A stretch of 64,000 nucleotides of DNA, from NCBI GenBank assembly GCA_016709765.1, contig JADJMD010000009.1, forward strand, positions 1-64,000, given 5' to 3'. Shown piece by piece: positions 27,864-36,717 of the stretch (its first letter is position 1; the number at the start of each line of letters is the position of its first letter). A model generated the notes under the pieces. That model did no database searches, was not told the DNA's origin, and saw only the letters and a program-made list of their open reading frames with translations. The position numbers were made by a program, and so were the translations under genes. The DNA is from Ignavibacteriales bacterium. Lineage in GTDB: Bacteria > Bacteroidota > Ignavibacteria > Ignavibacteriales > Ignavibacteriaceae.

Positions 27864-28877
27864 ATGCTGGACAAAAACATATCTGAAATAAAAGAAAGTT
27901 TTTACACAGATATAAAATCTGTTTCTTCATTAAAAGATGTTGAAGAAATAAGACTGAAATATTTTAGTAGAAACGGGCTTGTATCACAACTTTTTGAAGA
28001 TTTAAAAGATGTTGTTAAAGAAGAAAAACCAATACTGGGTAAAAAATTAAATCTTCTTCGTAACGAAGTTTCATCGTACTTTGAAGAAGTTAAAGAAAGA
28101 ATTTCCTCTACTCAATCAGGTAAAGAAAATCAAATCGATCTAACTTTGCCCGGCAATGAATATATTGTTGGAAGCAAACATATTCTTACTCAAACGCTCG
28201 ATGAAATAAAATCAATCTTTAAGGGTTTGGGATTTTCAGTTGCAAATGGACCTGAGCTGGAATCTGATTATTATAATTTTGAAACATTAAATTTTCCTGC
28301 TGATCATCCTGCACGCGATATGCAGGACACTTTTTTTGTTAGTAAGGATTTTTTACTTCGCACACACACAACTCCGGTGCAAATCCGAATTATGGAAAAA
28401 CAAGCTCCGCCTGTTAGAGCAATTATGCCTGGTCGTGTTTATAGAAATGAAGCTGTTAGTGCAAGAAGTTATTGTATGTTTCACCAGGTTGATGGAATTT
28501 ATGTTGATACTGATGTAACATTTGCAGAACTGAAAGGAACATTAGTTTCATTTGCTAAGCAGTTTTATGGATCGGATTTGAAATACAGATTTCGCCCAAG
28601 TTTCTTTCCGTTTACAGAGCCCAGTGCTGAAATGGACATTACTTGCTATCTCTGCAATGGCAAAGGTTGCAAGATTTGTAAAAACTCCGGTTGGTTAGAA
28701 ATTCTTGGCTGCGGAATGGTTGACCCAAATGTTTTTAAATTTGTTAATTATGATTCAGAAAAATATACAGGCTACGCTTTTGGTATGGGTATAGAAAGAA
28801 TCGCTTTACTAAAATATGGCATAACAGATATAAGAATTTTCTTTGATAATGATTTGAGATTCTTAAAACAGTTTTAA
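27864..28877 (+). CDS. pheS: Phenylalanyl-tRNA synthetase alpha subunit
   Basis: This 337-residue class II synthetase subunit forms an alpha2-beta2 enzyme with PheT. An N-terminal coiled coil (1-90) precedes the catalytic core. The core contains DEIKSIFKGLGFSVANGPEL, DTFFVSKDFLLRTHTTPVQI, GRVYRNEAVSARSYCMFHQV and, as motif 3, GYAFGMGIERIALLKYGI. A four-cysteine cluster, CYLCNGKGCKICKNSGW, lies before ILGCGMVDPNVF; many PheS proteins carry such a motif and it may hold zinc. pheT follows 15 bases later. Confidence 0.97.
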   Translation: MLDKNISEIKESFYTDIKSVSSLKDVEEIRLKYFSRNGLVSQLFEDLKDVVKEEKPILGKKLNLLRNEVSSYFEEVKERISSTQSGKENQIDLTLPGNEYIVGSKHILTQTLDEIKSIFKGLGFSVANGPELESDYYNFETLNFPADHPARDMQDTFFVSKDFLLRTHTTPVQIRIMEKQAPPVRAIMPGRVYRNEAVSARSYCMFHQVDGIYVDTDVTFAELKGTLVSFAKQFYGSDLKYRFRPSFFPFTEPSAEMDITCYLCNGKGCKICKNSGWLEILGCGMVDPNVFKFVNYDSEKYTGYAFGMGIERIALLKYGITDIRIFFDNDLRFLKQF

Positions 28878-28892
28878 TGTGGAAAAAAAATA

Positions 28893-31295
28893 ATGAAAAT
28901 CTCACTTAGTTGGATAACAGAATTTGTTGATTTAAATGGTATCAGCACTGAAGAAATTGTTGAAAAACTAACAATGTCTGGTTTAGAAGTTGAAGATGTT
29001 ATAAATCAAAAAAAACTTTATAAAAATTTTGTTGTTGGGTTAGTTAAAGAATCTGAAAAACATCCAAATGCTGATAAACTTTCAATATGTAAAGTCTTTG
29101 ATGGTGCCGCAGATTTGCAAGTTATTTGTGGTGCTCCAAATGTTGCTGCAGGACAAAAAGTAGTTTTTGCTCCAATAGGAACAATTATCCCTAATGGAAA
29201 TTTTGAAATAAAAAAAGCTAAGATTCGTGGTACGGAATCAAATGGAATGATTTGCGCTGAAGATGAATTGTTATTAAGTGATAACCACGATGGAATTATG
29301 GTTTTAGATGAATCGCTTGAGGCAGGGAAATCAATATCCGAAGCCCTAAATCTTAACGATGTAATTTTGGAAATTGCAATCACTCCAAATCGTCCTGATG
29401 CATTATCGCATATAGGAGTTGCTCGTGATCTAGCAGCTTTATTTGATAGAGCTTTAAATATTCCCGAAATCAAACTAAATGAAACAGAAGAAGATATTAA
29501 AAAATTAGCCTCTGTGGTGATTGAAGATAATATTAACTGTCCCCGATACATCGCAAAAATTGTTAAAGACGTTCAGATTAACGAATCACCAAAGTGGTTA
29601 AAAGATCGATTAGAAAAAATTGGATTGCGTCCACGCAATAATATTGTTGATATTACGAATTTAGTATTACACGAATGTGGCCAACCGCTGCACGCATTTG
29701 ACCTTGATAAATTGAATAGTAAAAAAATTGTTGTAAAAAGCACTGGTTCTGAAACAGCTTTTACAACGCTCGATTCTAAAGAAAGAAAACTACCACAAAA
29801 TACTTTAATGATTTGCGATGGTAAAAATGAAGTTGCAATTGCCGGAGTAATGGGTGGTGAAAATTCTGAAATCACCCAATCAACAAAAAATATTTTAATT
29901 GAAAGCGCTTACTTCAATCCATCAAGCATAAGAAAAACTTCAAAAACTTTAGGATTAAGTACCGATGCGTCTTATCGTTTTGAAAGAGGAACTGACCCAA
30001 ATATTACCAAATATGCTGCTGAACGATGTGCACAATTAGTTTCAGAATTAGCGGATGGGAAAATTGCAAAAGGAATTCTTGATGTTTATCCAAATGTAAT
30101 TTTTCCAAAAGAAATTGAGTTAAGATTTTCTCGTACAACAAGAATTTTAGGCTACGTTGTTCCTTCGGAAAAAATAAAAAATATTCTTTCAAGATTAGGA
30201 TTAGCAATTAGAGTATTAGATGAAGACAAATTATTAGTCTCTGTTCCAACATTCCGACCAGATATTGAGCGTGAAATAGATCTGATCGAAGAGATTGCAA
30301 GAATAAACGGGTACGATAATATTCCGACGGTTTCTAAAATAAATATCACACTCGAAAAGAAGACAGATGAAACAGAAATTGATGAAAAGATAAGACAAGC
30401 AGCAACAGCACTCGGATTTTTTGAGATGATTAATAATCCACTTCAATCAGAAAACCAGGCTAAGCTTACAGGTAATCCGGTTCATATTTCCAATCCACTT
30501 AGTGCTGATATGGAATGTTTAAGAACATCTTTATTATCTGGAGCATTAATAACGGTATCTAAGAATATAAAACAAGGTGTAAAAGATTTAAAGCTATTTG
30601 AATTAGGTAATTCTTTTAATAGAATAAATGAGGGCGATATAAAATCGTTTTCTGATTTTAAAGAAACACAAAATCTTTTGTTTGTTGTAAGTGGAAATGA
30701 AATGATTAAGGGGTGGAATATTGAGGAAAAAGCATCAGATTTCTATCATTTAAAAAGTTTAGTTGATTCGTTTTTAAGTAAAATATCCCTTGACAATGTT
30801 TTAATTGATTCATATTATTCGACCGTAAATGTTAATTACGCCTATCACTTAACAAAAAGCTTTAAAGATGTTGAGATAGGAAGAGGCGGAAAAGTAAATA
30901 GTGACGTTCTTAAACAATTTGATATCAGTCAGGATGTTTATTGTTTTGAGTTTGATTTATCGGCTTTAAAAGCGATTCAATCAAATCCAAAAACTTATAC
31001 TGATCCATTAAAATATCCTAAAATAATTAGAGATTTTGCTTTTATTTTGGATAAATCAGTTAAATATCTTGATGTAAAAGATTTTATAAAAAGGAAAAGT
31101 TCTCAACTTCTTAAAGAAGTTTCTTTGTTTGATGTTTTTGAAAGTGATTCTATGGGAGCAGATAAGAAAAGTTTAGCGTTTTCTCTTGAATATTATGATG
31201 TAAAAAGAACTCTTAAAGAAGATGAAGTTGAAAAAGATTTTAACAATTTAATTGCACTCATAACCAAAGAGTTTAACGCTCAATTAAGAGGATAA
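28893..31295 (+). CDS. pheT: Phenylalanyl-tRNA synthetase beta subunit
   Basis: This 800-residue subunit has the usual order of domains: an N-terminal B1 domain (MKISLSWITEFVDLNGIST), a tRNA-binding OB-fold (VVGLVKESEKHPNADKLSIC), the B3/B4 editing domain (PRNNIVDITNLVLHECGQP), the B5 domain and a C-terminal ferredoxin-like anticodon-binding domain (KYPKIIRDFAFILDKSVKYL). The length is that of complete PheT proteins, and no frame breaks are seen. A small coiled-coil gene starts three bases after its stop codon. Confidence 0.97.
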   Translation: MKISLSWITEFVDLNGISTEEIVEKLTMSGLEVEDVINQKKLYKNFVVGLVKESEKHPNADKLSICKVFDGAADLQVICGAPNVAAGQKVVFAPIGTIIPNGNFEIKKAKIRGTESNGMICAEDELLLSDNHDGIMVLDESLEAGKSISEALNLNDVILEIAITPNRPDALSHIGVARDLAALFDRALNIPEIKLNETEEDIKKLASVVIEDNINCPRYIAKIVKDVQINESPKWLKDRLEKIGLRPRNNIVDITNLVLHECGQPLHAFDLDKLNSKKIVVKSTGSETAFTTLDSKERKLPQNTLMICDGKNEVAIAGVMGGENSEITQSTKNILIESAYFNPSSIRKTSKTLGLSTDASYRFERGTDPNITKYAAERCAQLVSELADGKIAKGILDVYPNVIFPKEIELRFSRTTRILGYVVPSEKIKNILSRLGLAIRVLDEDKLLVSVPTFRPDIEREIDLIEEIARINGYDNIPTVSKINITLEKKTDETEIDEKIRQAATALGFFEMINNPLQSENQAKLTGNPVHISNPLSADMECLRTSLLSGALITVSKNIKQGVKDLKLFELGNSFNRINEGDIKSFSDFKETQNLLFVVSGNEMIKGWNIEEKASDFYHLKSLVDSFLSKISLDNVLIDSYYSTVNVNYAYHLTKSFKDVEIGRGGKVNSDVLKQFDISQDVYCFEFDLSALKAIQSNPKTYTDPLKYPKIIRDFAFILDKSVKYLDVKDFIKRKSSQLLKEVSLFDVFESDSMGADKKSLAFSLEYYDVKRTLKEDEVEKDFNNLIALITKEFNAQLRG

Positions 31296-31298
31296 TAA

Positions 31299-31610
31299 TT
31301 GGTTGATTTAGCAAAATATGACTCAATTATTCAGGATCTTTCAGGGATTGAATCTGAAATTGCCACAATTGGCAACAAACTTAAAGATACTGAAGAAAGA
31401 AAAACTGAATTAGAAATACAAGTTGCAAAACTGCGACAGGATAATTCCATTTTGCAAAAAAAGATTATTGAGTTAGAACAAGAAATTTTGTTGTCAAAAC
31501 AAGATGAAGAGGGTAATATATTCAATACATTAAATACCAAGGAGAAGGAAAATTTAAAGTTAAAGTTACAGGATATAATTTCTAAAATTGATTTTCACTT
31601 AAGTTCATAA
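31299..31610 (+). CDS. Small coiled-coil protein between pheT and zapA
   Basis: This 103-residue protein begins on TTG three bases after pheT. Almost its whole length is heptad-patterned and charged (KLKDTEERKTELEIQVAKLR, then ILQKKIIELEQEIL), so it should form a long parallel or antiparallel coiled coil. I recognise no conserved domain. Its size and its place beside zapA resemble the coiled-coil division factor ZapB, which bridges ZapA to the nucleoid, so a division role is a reasonable guess only. Translation is probably coupled to pheT. Confidence 0.6.
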   Translation: MVDLAKYDSIIQDLSGIESEIATIGNKLKDTEERKTELEIQVAKLRQDNSILQKKIIELEQEILLSKQDEEGNIFNTLNTKEKENLKLKLQDIISKIDFHLSS

Positions 31611-31655
31611 AAATAGTTCTTAATAATAAAATGATTGTTTGATGGTGTAGATAAT

Positions 31656-31955
31656 TCAATGACTGATAAAAAGAAGCTAAAAATAAAAATCTTTGATAAA
31701 GAGTATTCTCTACTAGTAGAAAATGAAGAAATAGCAAAAGAGCTTGCCATTTATGTTAATAAAGTTATGGAAGAGACTAAAGATGAGTTGCCCGATCAAC
31801 CGGCTCAAACTATTGCTATAATTGCTTGTTTAAATATTGCCTACGATTTATTTATTGAAAAAAATAAAAACCGTGAGTTTCTAATACAAGCCACTGATAA
31901 AATAAAGAGAATAAAGCTTCTGCTTAAAGAACCTGAATTATCTGACCCATCTTAA
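31656..31955 (+). CDS. zapA: Cell division protein ZapA
   Basis: This protein of about 99 residues stabilises FtsZ filaments at mid-cell. The start MTDKKKLKIKIFDKEYSLLV at 31656 matches the family; an upstream in-frame ATG at 31635 would add seven non-conserved residues. The N-terminal beta domain is followed by the long helix with QPAQTIAIIACLNIAYDLF, the dimer/tetramer helix of ZapA. A 6S-like RNA gene begins directly after it. Confidence 0.85.
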   Translation, partial: SMTDKKKLKIKIFDKEYSLLVENEEIAKELAIYVNKVMEETKDELPDQPAQTIAIIACLNIAYDLFIEKNKNREFLIQATDKIKRIKLLLKEPELSDPS

Positions 31956-31957
31956 CG

Positions 31958-32155
31958 TTTACCGCACTGCCGTTTTTTAATGAAAAACTAACAGTTCAAT
32001 TAATAGGGAGTGTGATCTTCGGCGCGTATTACAGGCCTCAACTCAACTAGTTTGAGTTTCCGACTTGTCGGAACAGTGGAAGTAAAAAGCTTTCGAGCGC
32101 GTTCCCACCGTGCATAAATAGGGTTTTTCCTATTAGCCGCGGCAGTGTCGGTATT
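31958..32155 (+). ncRNA. ssrS: 6S RNA candidate between zapA and rny
   Basis: A segment of about 195 bases lacks a coding frame and is more GC-rich than its surroundings. Its ends pair: TACCGCACTGCCG (31960-31972) with CGGCAGTGTCGGTA (32140-32153), with a one-base bulge. Inside are hairpins at 32040-32058 and 32060-32071. The size, the long closing stem and the place directly after zapA (as for E. coli ssrS after its zapA homologue) agree with 6S RNA, which binds RNA polymerase in stationary phase. I cannot fold it or run a covariance model, so this is a strong candidate only. Confidence 0.62.
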
Positions 32156-32180
32156 TAATAATATACAGTACGGAGGAAAT

Positions 32181-33743
32181 ATGGATTTGATTATAATAAT
32201 ACCAATAGTGGCTGTTCTTGTACCGTTCTTTGTCTGGCTAGGATGGTTTTTTAATTCTAAGTTTGGAAAAAATAGCATTAGCGCTGCAACAGAAAAAGCA
32301 GAAACAATAATTCAGGATGCTAAAAAAGAGGCAGCAAATACTAAAAGAGAAAAGCTTCTTGAAGTTAAAGATGAGTGGTATAAAAAGAAAATAGAGTTTG
32401 ATACAGAGGTAAATCAGAAAAAACAAAAACTTTCTAACCTAGAAAAACAAATTCAACAAAGAGAAGAAAACAGCGAAAAGAAATTTGATCTGGTTCTTCA
32501 AAAAGAAAAAGAGTTAAGAAAACTCGAAAAACAATTGCAAGATTTAAAAGTAAATCTTGATGAAAAATCTGTTGAGATTAAAAATCTTGAAATACAACAG
32601 AATGATAAACTTGAAAAAATATCGGGTTTAACTTCTGAAGAAGCTAAAAAGATGCTTGCCGAAAATATGATTAATCAGGCCAAGATAGATGCCTCACAAA
32701 CCATAAAAGAAATTCACGATCACGCTAAGATAGATGCTAAAAAAGAAGCCCAAAAAATAATTGTACAGGCTATCCAGAGAACAGCGGCTGATTATTCTAT
32801 TGAAACAACAGTTTCAGTTGTACAGATTCAAAATGATGAAATGAAAGGTAGAATAATTGGTAAAGAAGGACGTAACATTCGTGCATTTGAATCAGCAACC
32901 GGTGTTGATGTTATAGTAGATGATACACCTGAGGCAGTTATCCTTTCTTCATTCGATCAGTTCAGAAGAGAAATTGCACGAATATCTTTAGAAAGATTAA
33001 TTTCTGATGGAAGAATTCATCCGGCAAGAATAGAAGAAGTTGTAGAAAAAGTTACTCAGGAACTCGAAGAGGAAATCCAACGAGAAGGTGAGAATACAAT
33101 TTTGCAGCTTGGATTGCACAATATGCATGCGGAATTAATTAAGCACATTGGTAAAATGAAATATCGATCAAGCTATGGACAAAATCTCTTACAACACAGT
33201 GTTGAAGTTGCTTACTTAACAGGAATAATGGCATCTGAATTAGGACTTGATCCTGTAATGGCTAAAAGATCCGGTTTGCTGCATGACGTTGGTAAGACCG
33301 TTGATAAAAGTATTGAAGGCCCCCATGCCTTGCTTGGATATGATTTGACCAAAAGATTTAAAGAACATCCTATTGTTGTTAATGCTGTTGGGTCTCACCA
33401 TGAAGATATCGAAATGGAACATCCCATTGCAGCACTTGTTCAATCCGCAGATGCAATAAGCGGCGCAAGACCGGGCGCAAGACGTGAACCACTAGAAAGT
33501 TATGTTAAACGATTAGAGAATCTTGAACTACTTGCTAAATCATTTGAGGGTGTTGCAAAAACTTATGCTATACAGGCTGGCAGAGAAGTAAGAGTTGTTG
33601 TTGAACATGATAAGATAGATGATGCTGCAGCTGATAGATTAGCCAGAGAAATAGCACAAAAGATTGAAGAGGAAATGGATTATCCAGGTCAGATAAAAGT
33701 TGTTGTTATTCGTGAAGTTAGAAAAATAGGTTACGCAAAATAA
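32181..33743 (+). CDS. rny: Ribonuclease Y
   Basis: This 520-residue membrane-anchored endoribonuclease starts mRNA decay. The order is a transmembrane helix (3-25), a long coiled coil to about residue 190, a KH RNA-binding domain with GRIIGKEGRNIRAFESATG, and an HD domain with HSVEVAYLTGIMASELG and the metal-binding pair in SGLLHDVGK. The ATG at 32181 is preceded by a clear GGAGG at 32173, so it is preferred over a longer frame that would start inside the RNA gene. A terminator follows. Confidence 0.95.
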   Translation: MDLIIIIPIVAVLVPFFVWLGWFFNSKFGKNSISAATEKAETIIQDAKKEAANTKREKLLEVKDEWYKKKIEFDTEVNQKKQKLSNLEKQIQQREENSEKKFDLVLQKEKELRKLEKQLQDLKVNLDEKSVEIKNLEIQQNDKLEKISGLTSEEAKKMLAENMINQAKIDASQTIKEIHDHAKIDAKKEAQKIIVQAIQRTAADYSIETTVSVVQIQNDEMKGRIIGKEGRNIRAFESATGVDVIVDDTPEAVILSSFDQFRREIARISLERLISDGRIHPARIEEVVEKVTQELEEEIQREGENTILQLGLHNMHAELIKHIGKMKYRSSYGQNLLQHSVEVAYLTGIMASELGLDPVMAKRSGLLHDVGKTVDKSIEGPHALLGYDLTKRFKEHPIVVNAVGSHHEDIEMEHPIAALVQSADAISGARPGARREPLESYVKRLENLELLAKSFEGVAKTYAIQAGREVRVVVEHDKIDDAAADRLAREIAQKIEEEMDYPGQIKVVVIREVRKIGYAK

Positions 33744-33750
33744 AAATTTG

Positions 33751-33778
33751 GAAAGGGCTTTTAGCCCTTTCTTTTTTT
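33751..33778 (+). terminator. Terminator after rny
   Basis: GAAAGGGC (33751-33758) pairs with GCCCTTTC (33764-33771) over a short loop, and seven T follow. A textbook intrinsic terminator, ending 15 bases before coaE. Confidence 0.9.
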
Positions 33779-33792
33779 AAGGATAAGCAACA

Positions 33793-34377
33793 ATGAAAAT
33801 TGCAATAACAGGAAATATCGGATCAGGGAAAAGCACATTTACTAATTTTGTTGAAGAAGCTGGTTTTAATGTTTTACGTGCAGATGATATATCCAAGAGT
33901 ATTTTAGAAGCTGATGAAAAAGTTAAAAGTTTAGTTAGTAAAGAATTTGGTGATAAATCATTTAAAGATGGTAAACCAAATAAAAGTTTTTTAGCAAATG
34001 AAATATTTTGTAATCCAGTAAAACTGCAAAAGTTAGAATCGATTCTGCATCCGCGGGTAATAAAATCCATAGAAAAATCTTTTTCTGAATTGTTAAAATC
34101 CAATAAAGTTGTTTTTGTTGAGGCTGCATTAATTTATGAAGCTGATATGGAGGCGATGTTTGATTATGTAGTATTAATTACTGCTCAAAGAGATTTAAGG
34201 CTTGCAAGAAAAATTGCTTCCGGATTTACTGAAGGAGATTTTGTAAACAGGGAATTAAATCAAATCTTAGAAGACGAAAAAAAGAAACGAGCTGATTTTA
34301 TTTTTTCAAATGATGGTAGTATTAAAGATTTGAAAATGAAATTTAATTTGCTGCTTATTACCATGGGAATAAAATAA
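33793..34377 (+). CDS. coaE: Dephospho-CoA kinase
   Basis: This 194-residue P-loop kinase catalyses the last step of coenzyme A synthesis. The Walker A motif GNIGSGKST is at residues 7-15, and ADDISKSIL follows, where the family usually reads AD.I.r.l. LHPRVIKSIEKSF and FVEAALIYEADMEAMFDYVV match the substrate-binding and lid regions. It starts just after the rny terminator and is followed by about 250 bases without a gene, so it is probably transcribed alone. Confidence 0.93.
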   Translation: MKIAITGNIGSGKSTFTNFVEEAGFNVLRADDISKSILEADEKVKSLVSKEFGDKSFKDGKPNKSFLANEIFCNPVKLQKLESILHPRVIKSIEKSFSELLKSNKVVFVEAALIYEADMEAMFDYVVLITAQRDLRLARKIASGFTEGDFVNRELNQILEDEKKKRADFIFSNDGSIKDLKMKFNLLLITMGIK

Positions 34378-34625
34378 TATCGCCTCTTGATGTCATTCCC
34401 ACTGCCGTAGGCATCCCTTTGGGAGAAAGCGGGAATCTATCTGTATATAATGTGGATTTCCGTTTTTTAAAGAGTGACAAGACAAAATATCTACTGTAAT
34501 GATTCTCATATCAGATATTAAAATAGATTGCTTCGTTCGAAAACTCATTCGCAATACTTTCACAATATTTTTATTCCATCAATAAAAAACACTAAATTTG
34601 AAAAGCAATTTTATAGGAGTTTGTT
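34378..34625. repeat. Intergenic region with dispersed repeat
   Basis: About 250 bases without a gene. TGTCATTCCCACTGCCGTAG at 34391 starts a block whose core TGCCGTAGGCATCC (34403-34416) is the reverse complement of 15653-15666. It is followed by AAAGCGGGAATCTA, which pairs back to the CATTCCC at its left. A second short motif, TCGAAAACTCATTCG (34537-34551), nearly matches 43594-43608. Confidence 0.5.
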
Positions 34626-35531
34626 GTGGACGCTTTCAATAATCTTATCGTTCGTATTGTTCAATTAATGCCCAAACCAGTAGTTGGATTCTTTTCTAAA
34701 AAATATATCGCGGGTGAAACACTTCAAGAAGCAGTTGACTTCGTAAAAAAACTTAATGAAAAAGGAATTTATGCAACAATGGATGTTCTTGGTGAATCTG
34801 TTGCAAATAAAAGCGAAGCAATCAATTGTAAAAACGAAGCACTAGACGTTTTAGAAGCTATCAAAAAAAATAAATTGAATGCTAATCTTTCAATCAAACC
34901 AACTCAAATGGGCTTAGCAATTGATGAACAGTTTGCTTACGAGCAAATACTCGAGCTTGTAAAAAAAGCAGCTGAGTATAAAAACTTTGTTCGCATTGAT
35001 ATGGAAGACTCTCCGTTTACAGATAAAACTTTTAATCTTTACAAAAGAATTTATACTGATTATAAAAATGTAGGTGTAGTTATCCAATCTTATATGAGGC
35101 GTTCTTTTGACGATGTAGTTTCTCTTAATAAAATCGGGACTAACTACCGATTGTGTAAAGGTATCTACGTTGAGCCTGCAGCAATTGCATACAAAGACAA
35201 GCAAGAAGTTCGCGATAATTACTTAAAACTTCTTGATCAAATGTTTAAGGATGGTAATTATGTTGGAATTGCGACACACGATAAACCATTGATCGATGCC
35301 GCTTATACTCGTATTAAAAAACAAAATATTGCAAAAGATAAATTTGAATTTCAAATGCTTCTTGGTGTGCGTGAAGATTTAAGAGACAAAATTAATAGTG
35401 ACGGATATAAAATTAGAATCTATGTTCCTTATGGTAAAGATTGGTATGCATATTCCGTTAGACGATTAAAGGAAAACCCTTCGATGGCATGGCATATCGT
35501 AAAAAGCTTTTTAACTTTTGGAAGAAGATGA
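34626..35531 (+). CDS. Proline dehydrogenase
   Basis: This 301-residue FAD-linked TIM-barrel enzyme oxidises proline to pyrroline-5-carboxylate. It has the family motifs RLCKGIYVEPAAIAY, FEFQMLLGVREDLRDK and YVPYGKDWYAYSVRRLKENP, the last carrying the substrate-binding arginines. It is of the short single-function kind found in Gram-positive bacteria, with no DNA-binding or dehydrogenase partner domain. The GTG start at 34626 follows ATAGGAGTTT. Its TGA stop overlaps the tsaD start (ATGA), so the two are coupled, but no pyrroline-5-carboxylate dehydrogenase gene is adjacent. Confidence 0.92.
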   Translation: MDAFNNLIVRIVQLMPKPVVGFFSKKYIAGETLQEAVDFVKKLNEKGIYATMDVLGESVANKSEAINCKNEALDVLEAIKKNKLNANLSIKPTQMGLAIDEQFAYEQILELVKKAAEYKNFVRIDMEDSPFTDKTFNLYKRIYTDYKNVGVVIQSYMRRSFDDVVSLNKIGTNYRLCKGIYVEPAAIAYKDKQEVRDNYLKLLDQMFKDGNYVGIATHDKPLIDAAYTRIKKQNIAKDKFEFQMLLGVREDLRDKINSDGYKIRIYVPYGKDWYAYSVRRLKENPSMAWHIVKSFLTFGRR

Positions 35532-36550
35532 TTGTATTAGGAATTGAAAGTTCTTGTGATGAAACTTCTGTTGCGGTAATAAAGAATGATGAGTTAACCT
35601 CTAACTTAATTGCATCGCAGGATTTTCATAAAAACTATGGAGGTGTTGTTCCTGAGTTATCAAGCCGCGCACATCTTCAAATAGTAAATCCGCTTGTAAA
35701 GTCTGCATTAGAAAAATCTAGCATAGAATTAAAGGATGTTGATCTTATCTCGGCAACGGCTGGTCCAGGTTTAATTGGGGCATTACTTGTTGGATTAACC
35801 TATGCAAAAGGTTTAGCCTTCGGATTAAACAAACCATTTATTGGTGTTAACCATATTGAAGGTCATATCTTTTCAGGTTTCTTGATGCCGCAAAAACCTG
35901 AATTTCCATTTTTAAGTTTAGTTGTTTCCGGAGGACATACACTTCTGCTCCTTGTGAAAGGTTTTACAGAAATTTATAAACTTGGCAGTACGGTTGATGA
36001 TGCGTCAGGTGAAGCGTTTGATAAAGTTGCAAAGCTTTTGGGGTTGGGTTATCCGGGCGGACCTAAAATTCAAATCGCAGCTAATCAAGGTGATGGAAAC
36101 AGAATTGATTTTCCTGTTTCCGATTTAAAACAAAAATTAAATTTTTCTTTCAGCGGATTAAAAACAGCTGTGCTTCGTTATGTGCAATCACAGGGTGGAG
36201 TTGATAAATTATCATTTCAGAATAAAAATGATATTGCTGCTTGTTTTCAATCAGCAGCGGTTAAAGCTTTAACAAGAAATGTTAAACGTGCTTTAGAATT
36301 ATACGATGTCAAATGCATTTCTGTTGTTGGCGGCGTTGCTGCAAACTCCTATCTAAAATCTGAAGTGATACAATTGGCCAATGAATTTGGTAAATCAATT
36401 GTTATTCCGGATTTACAATTTTGTGGTGATAATGCTGCGATGATCGCATTCCGCGGTAAATCACTTTATGAAAATGGAATGAGAGATACACTATCCTGCA
36501 AACCTTTTCCTTCATTGAGTGAGAATCATTTTTTGGAGTTTAATCAGTAA
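35528..36550 (+). CDS. tsaD: tRNA N6-threonylcarbamoyladenosine transferase
   Basis: This 340-residue ASKHA-fold protein transfers the threonylcarbamoyl group to A37 of ANN-decoding tRNAs. The N-terminus is MIVLGIESSCDETSVAVI, the metal-binding motif is HIEGHIFSG, and ALLVGLTYAKGLAFGL, SFSGLKTAVLRYV and CGDNAAMIAFRG match the family. The ATG at 35528 overlaps the stop of the proline dehydrogenase gene. A longer in-frame start at 35489 would add 13 residues not found in the family. Confidence 0.95.
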   Translation: MIVLGIESSCDETSVAVIKNDELTSNLIASQDFHKNYGGVVPELSSRAHLQIVNPLVKSALEKSSIELKDVDLISATAGPGLIGALLVGLTYAKGLAFGLNKPFIGVNHIEGHIFSGFLMPQKPEFPFLSLVVSGGHTLLLLVKGFTEIYKLGSTVDDASGEAFDKVAKLLGLGYPGGPKIQIAANQGDGNRIDFPVSDLKQKLNFSFSGLKTAVLRYVQSQGGVDKLSFQNKNDIAACFQSAAVKALTRNVKRALELYDVKCISVVGGVAANSYLKSEVIQLANEFGKSIVIPDLQFCGDNAAMIAFRGKSLYENGMRDTLSCKPFPSLSENHFLEFNQ

Positions 36551-36717
36551 GTTAAAAGATTCTGTTTTTAGTTAATAAATTATTTATCGTCTCATTTATT
36601 AGAGACTTCTAAAAAAATAATCAGTTCCTATTTCAGTGTTTTAATATTTTTGATGTAATATAATTATTTTCAAAATATGTTATTATCTTGTAGAAAAAAG
36701 AGTGATAGGAGAATGTT

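Noticed and set aside
28640..28690. Four-cysteine cluster in PheS as an unusual insertion
   Set aside because: This motif occurs in many bacterial PheS proteins and is not peculiar to this genome.
29018..29551. 177-codon minus-strand frame inside pheT
   Set aside because: The plus-strand frame is a complete PheT with all domains; the reverse frame has no motif.
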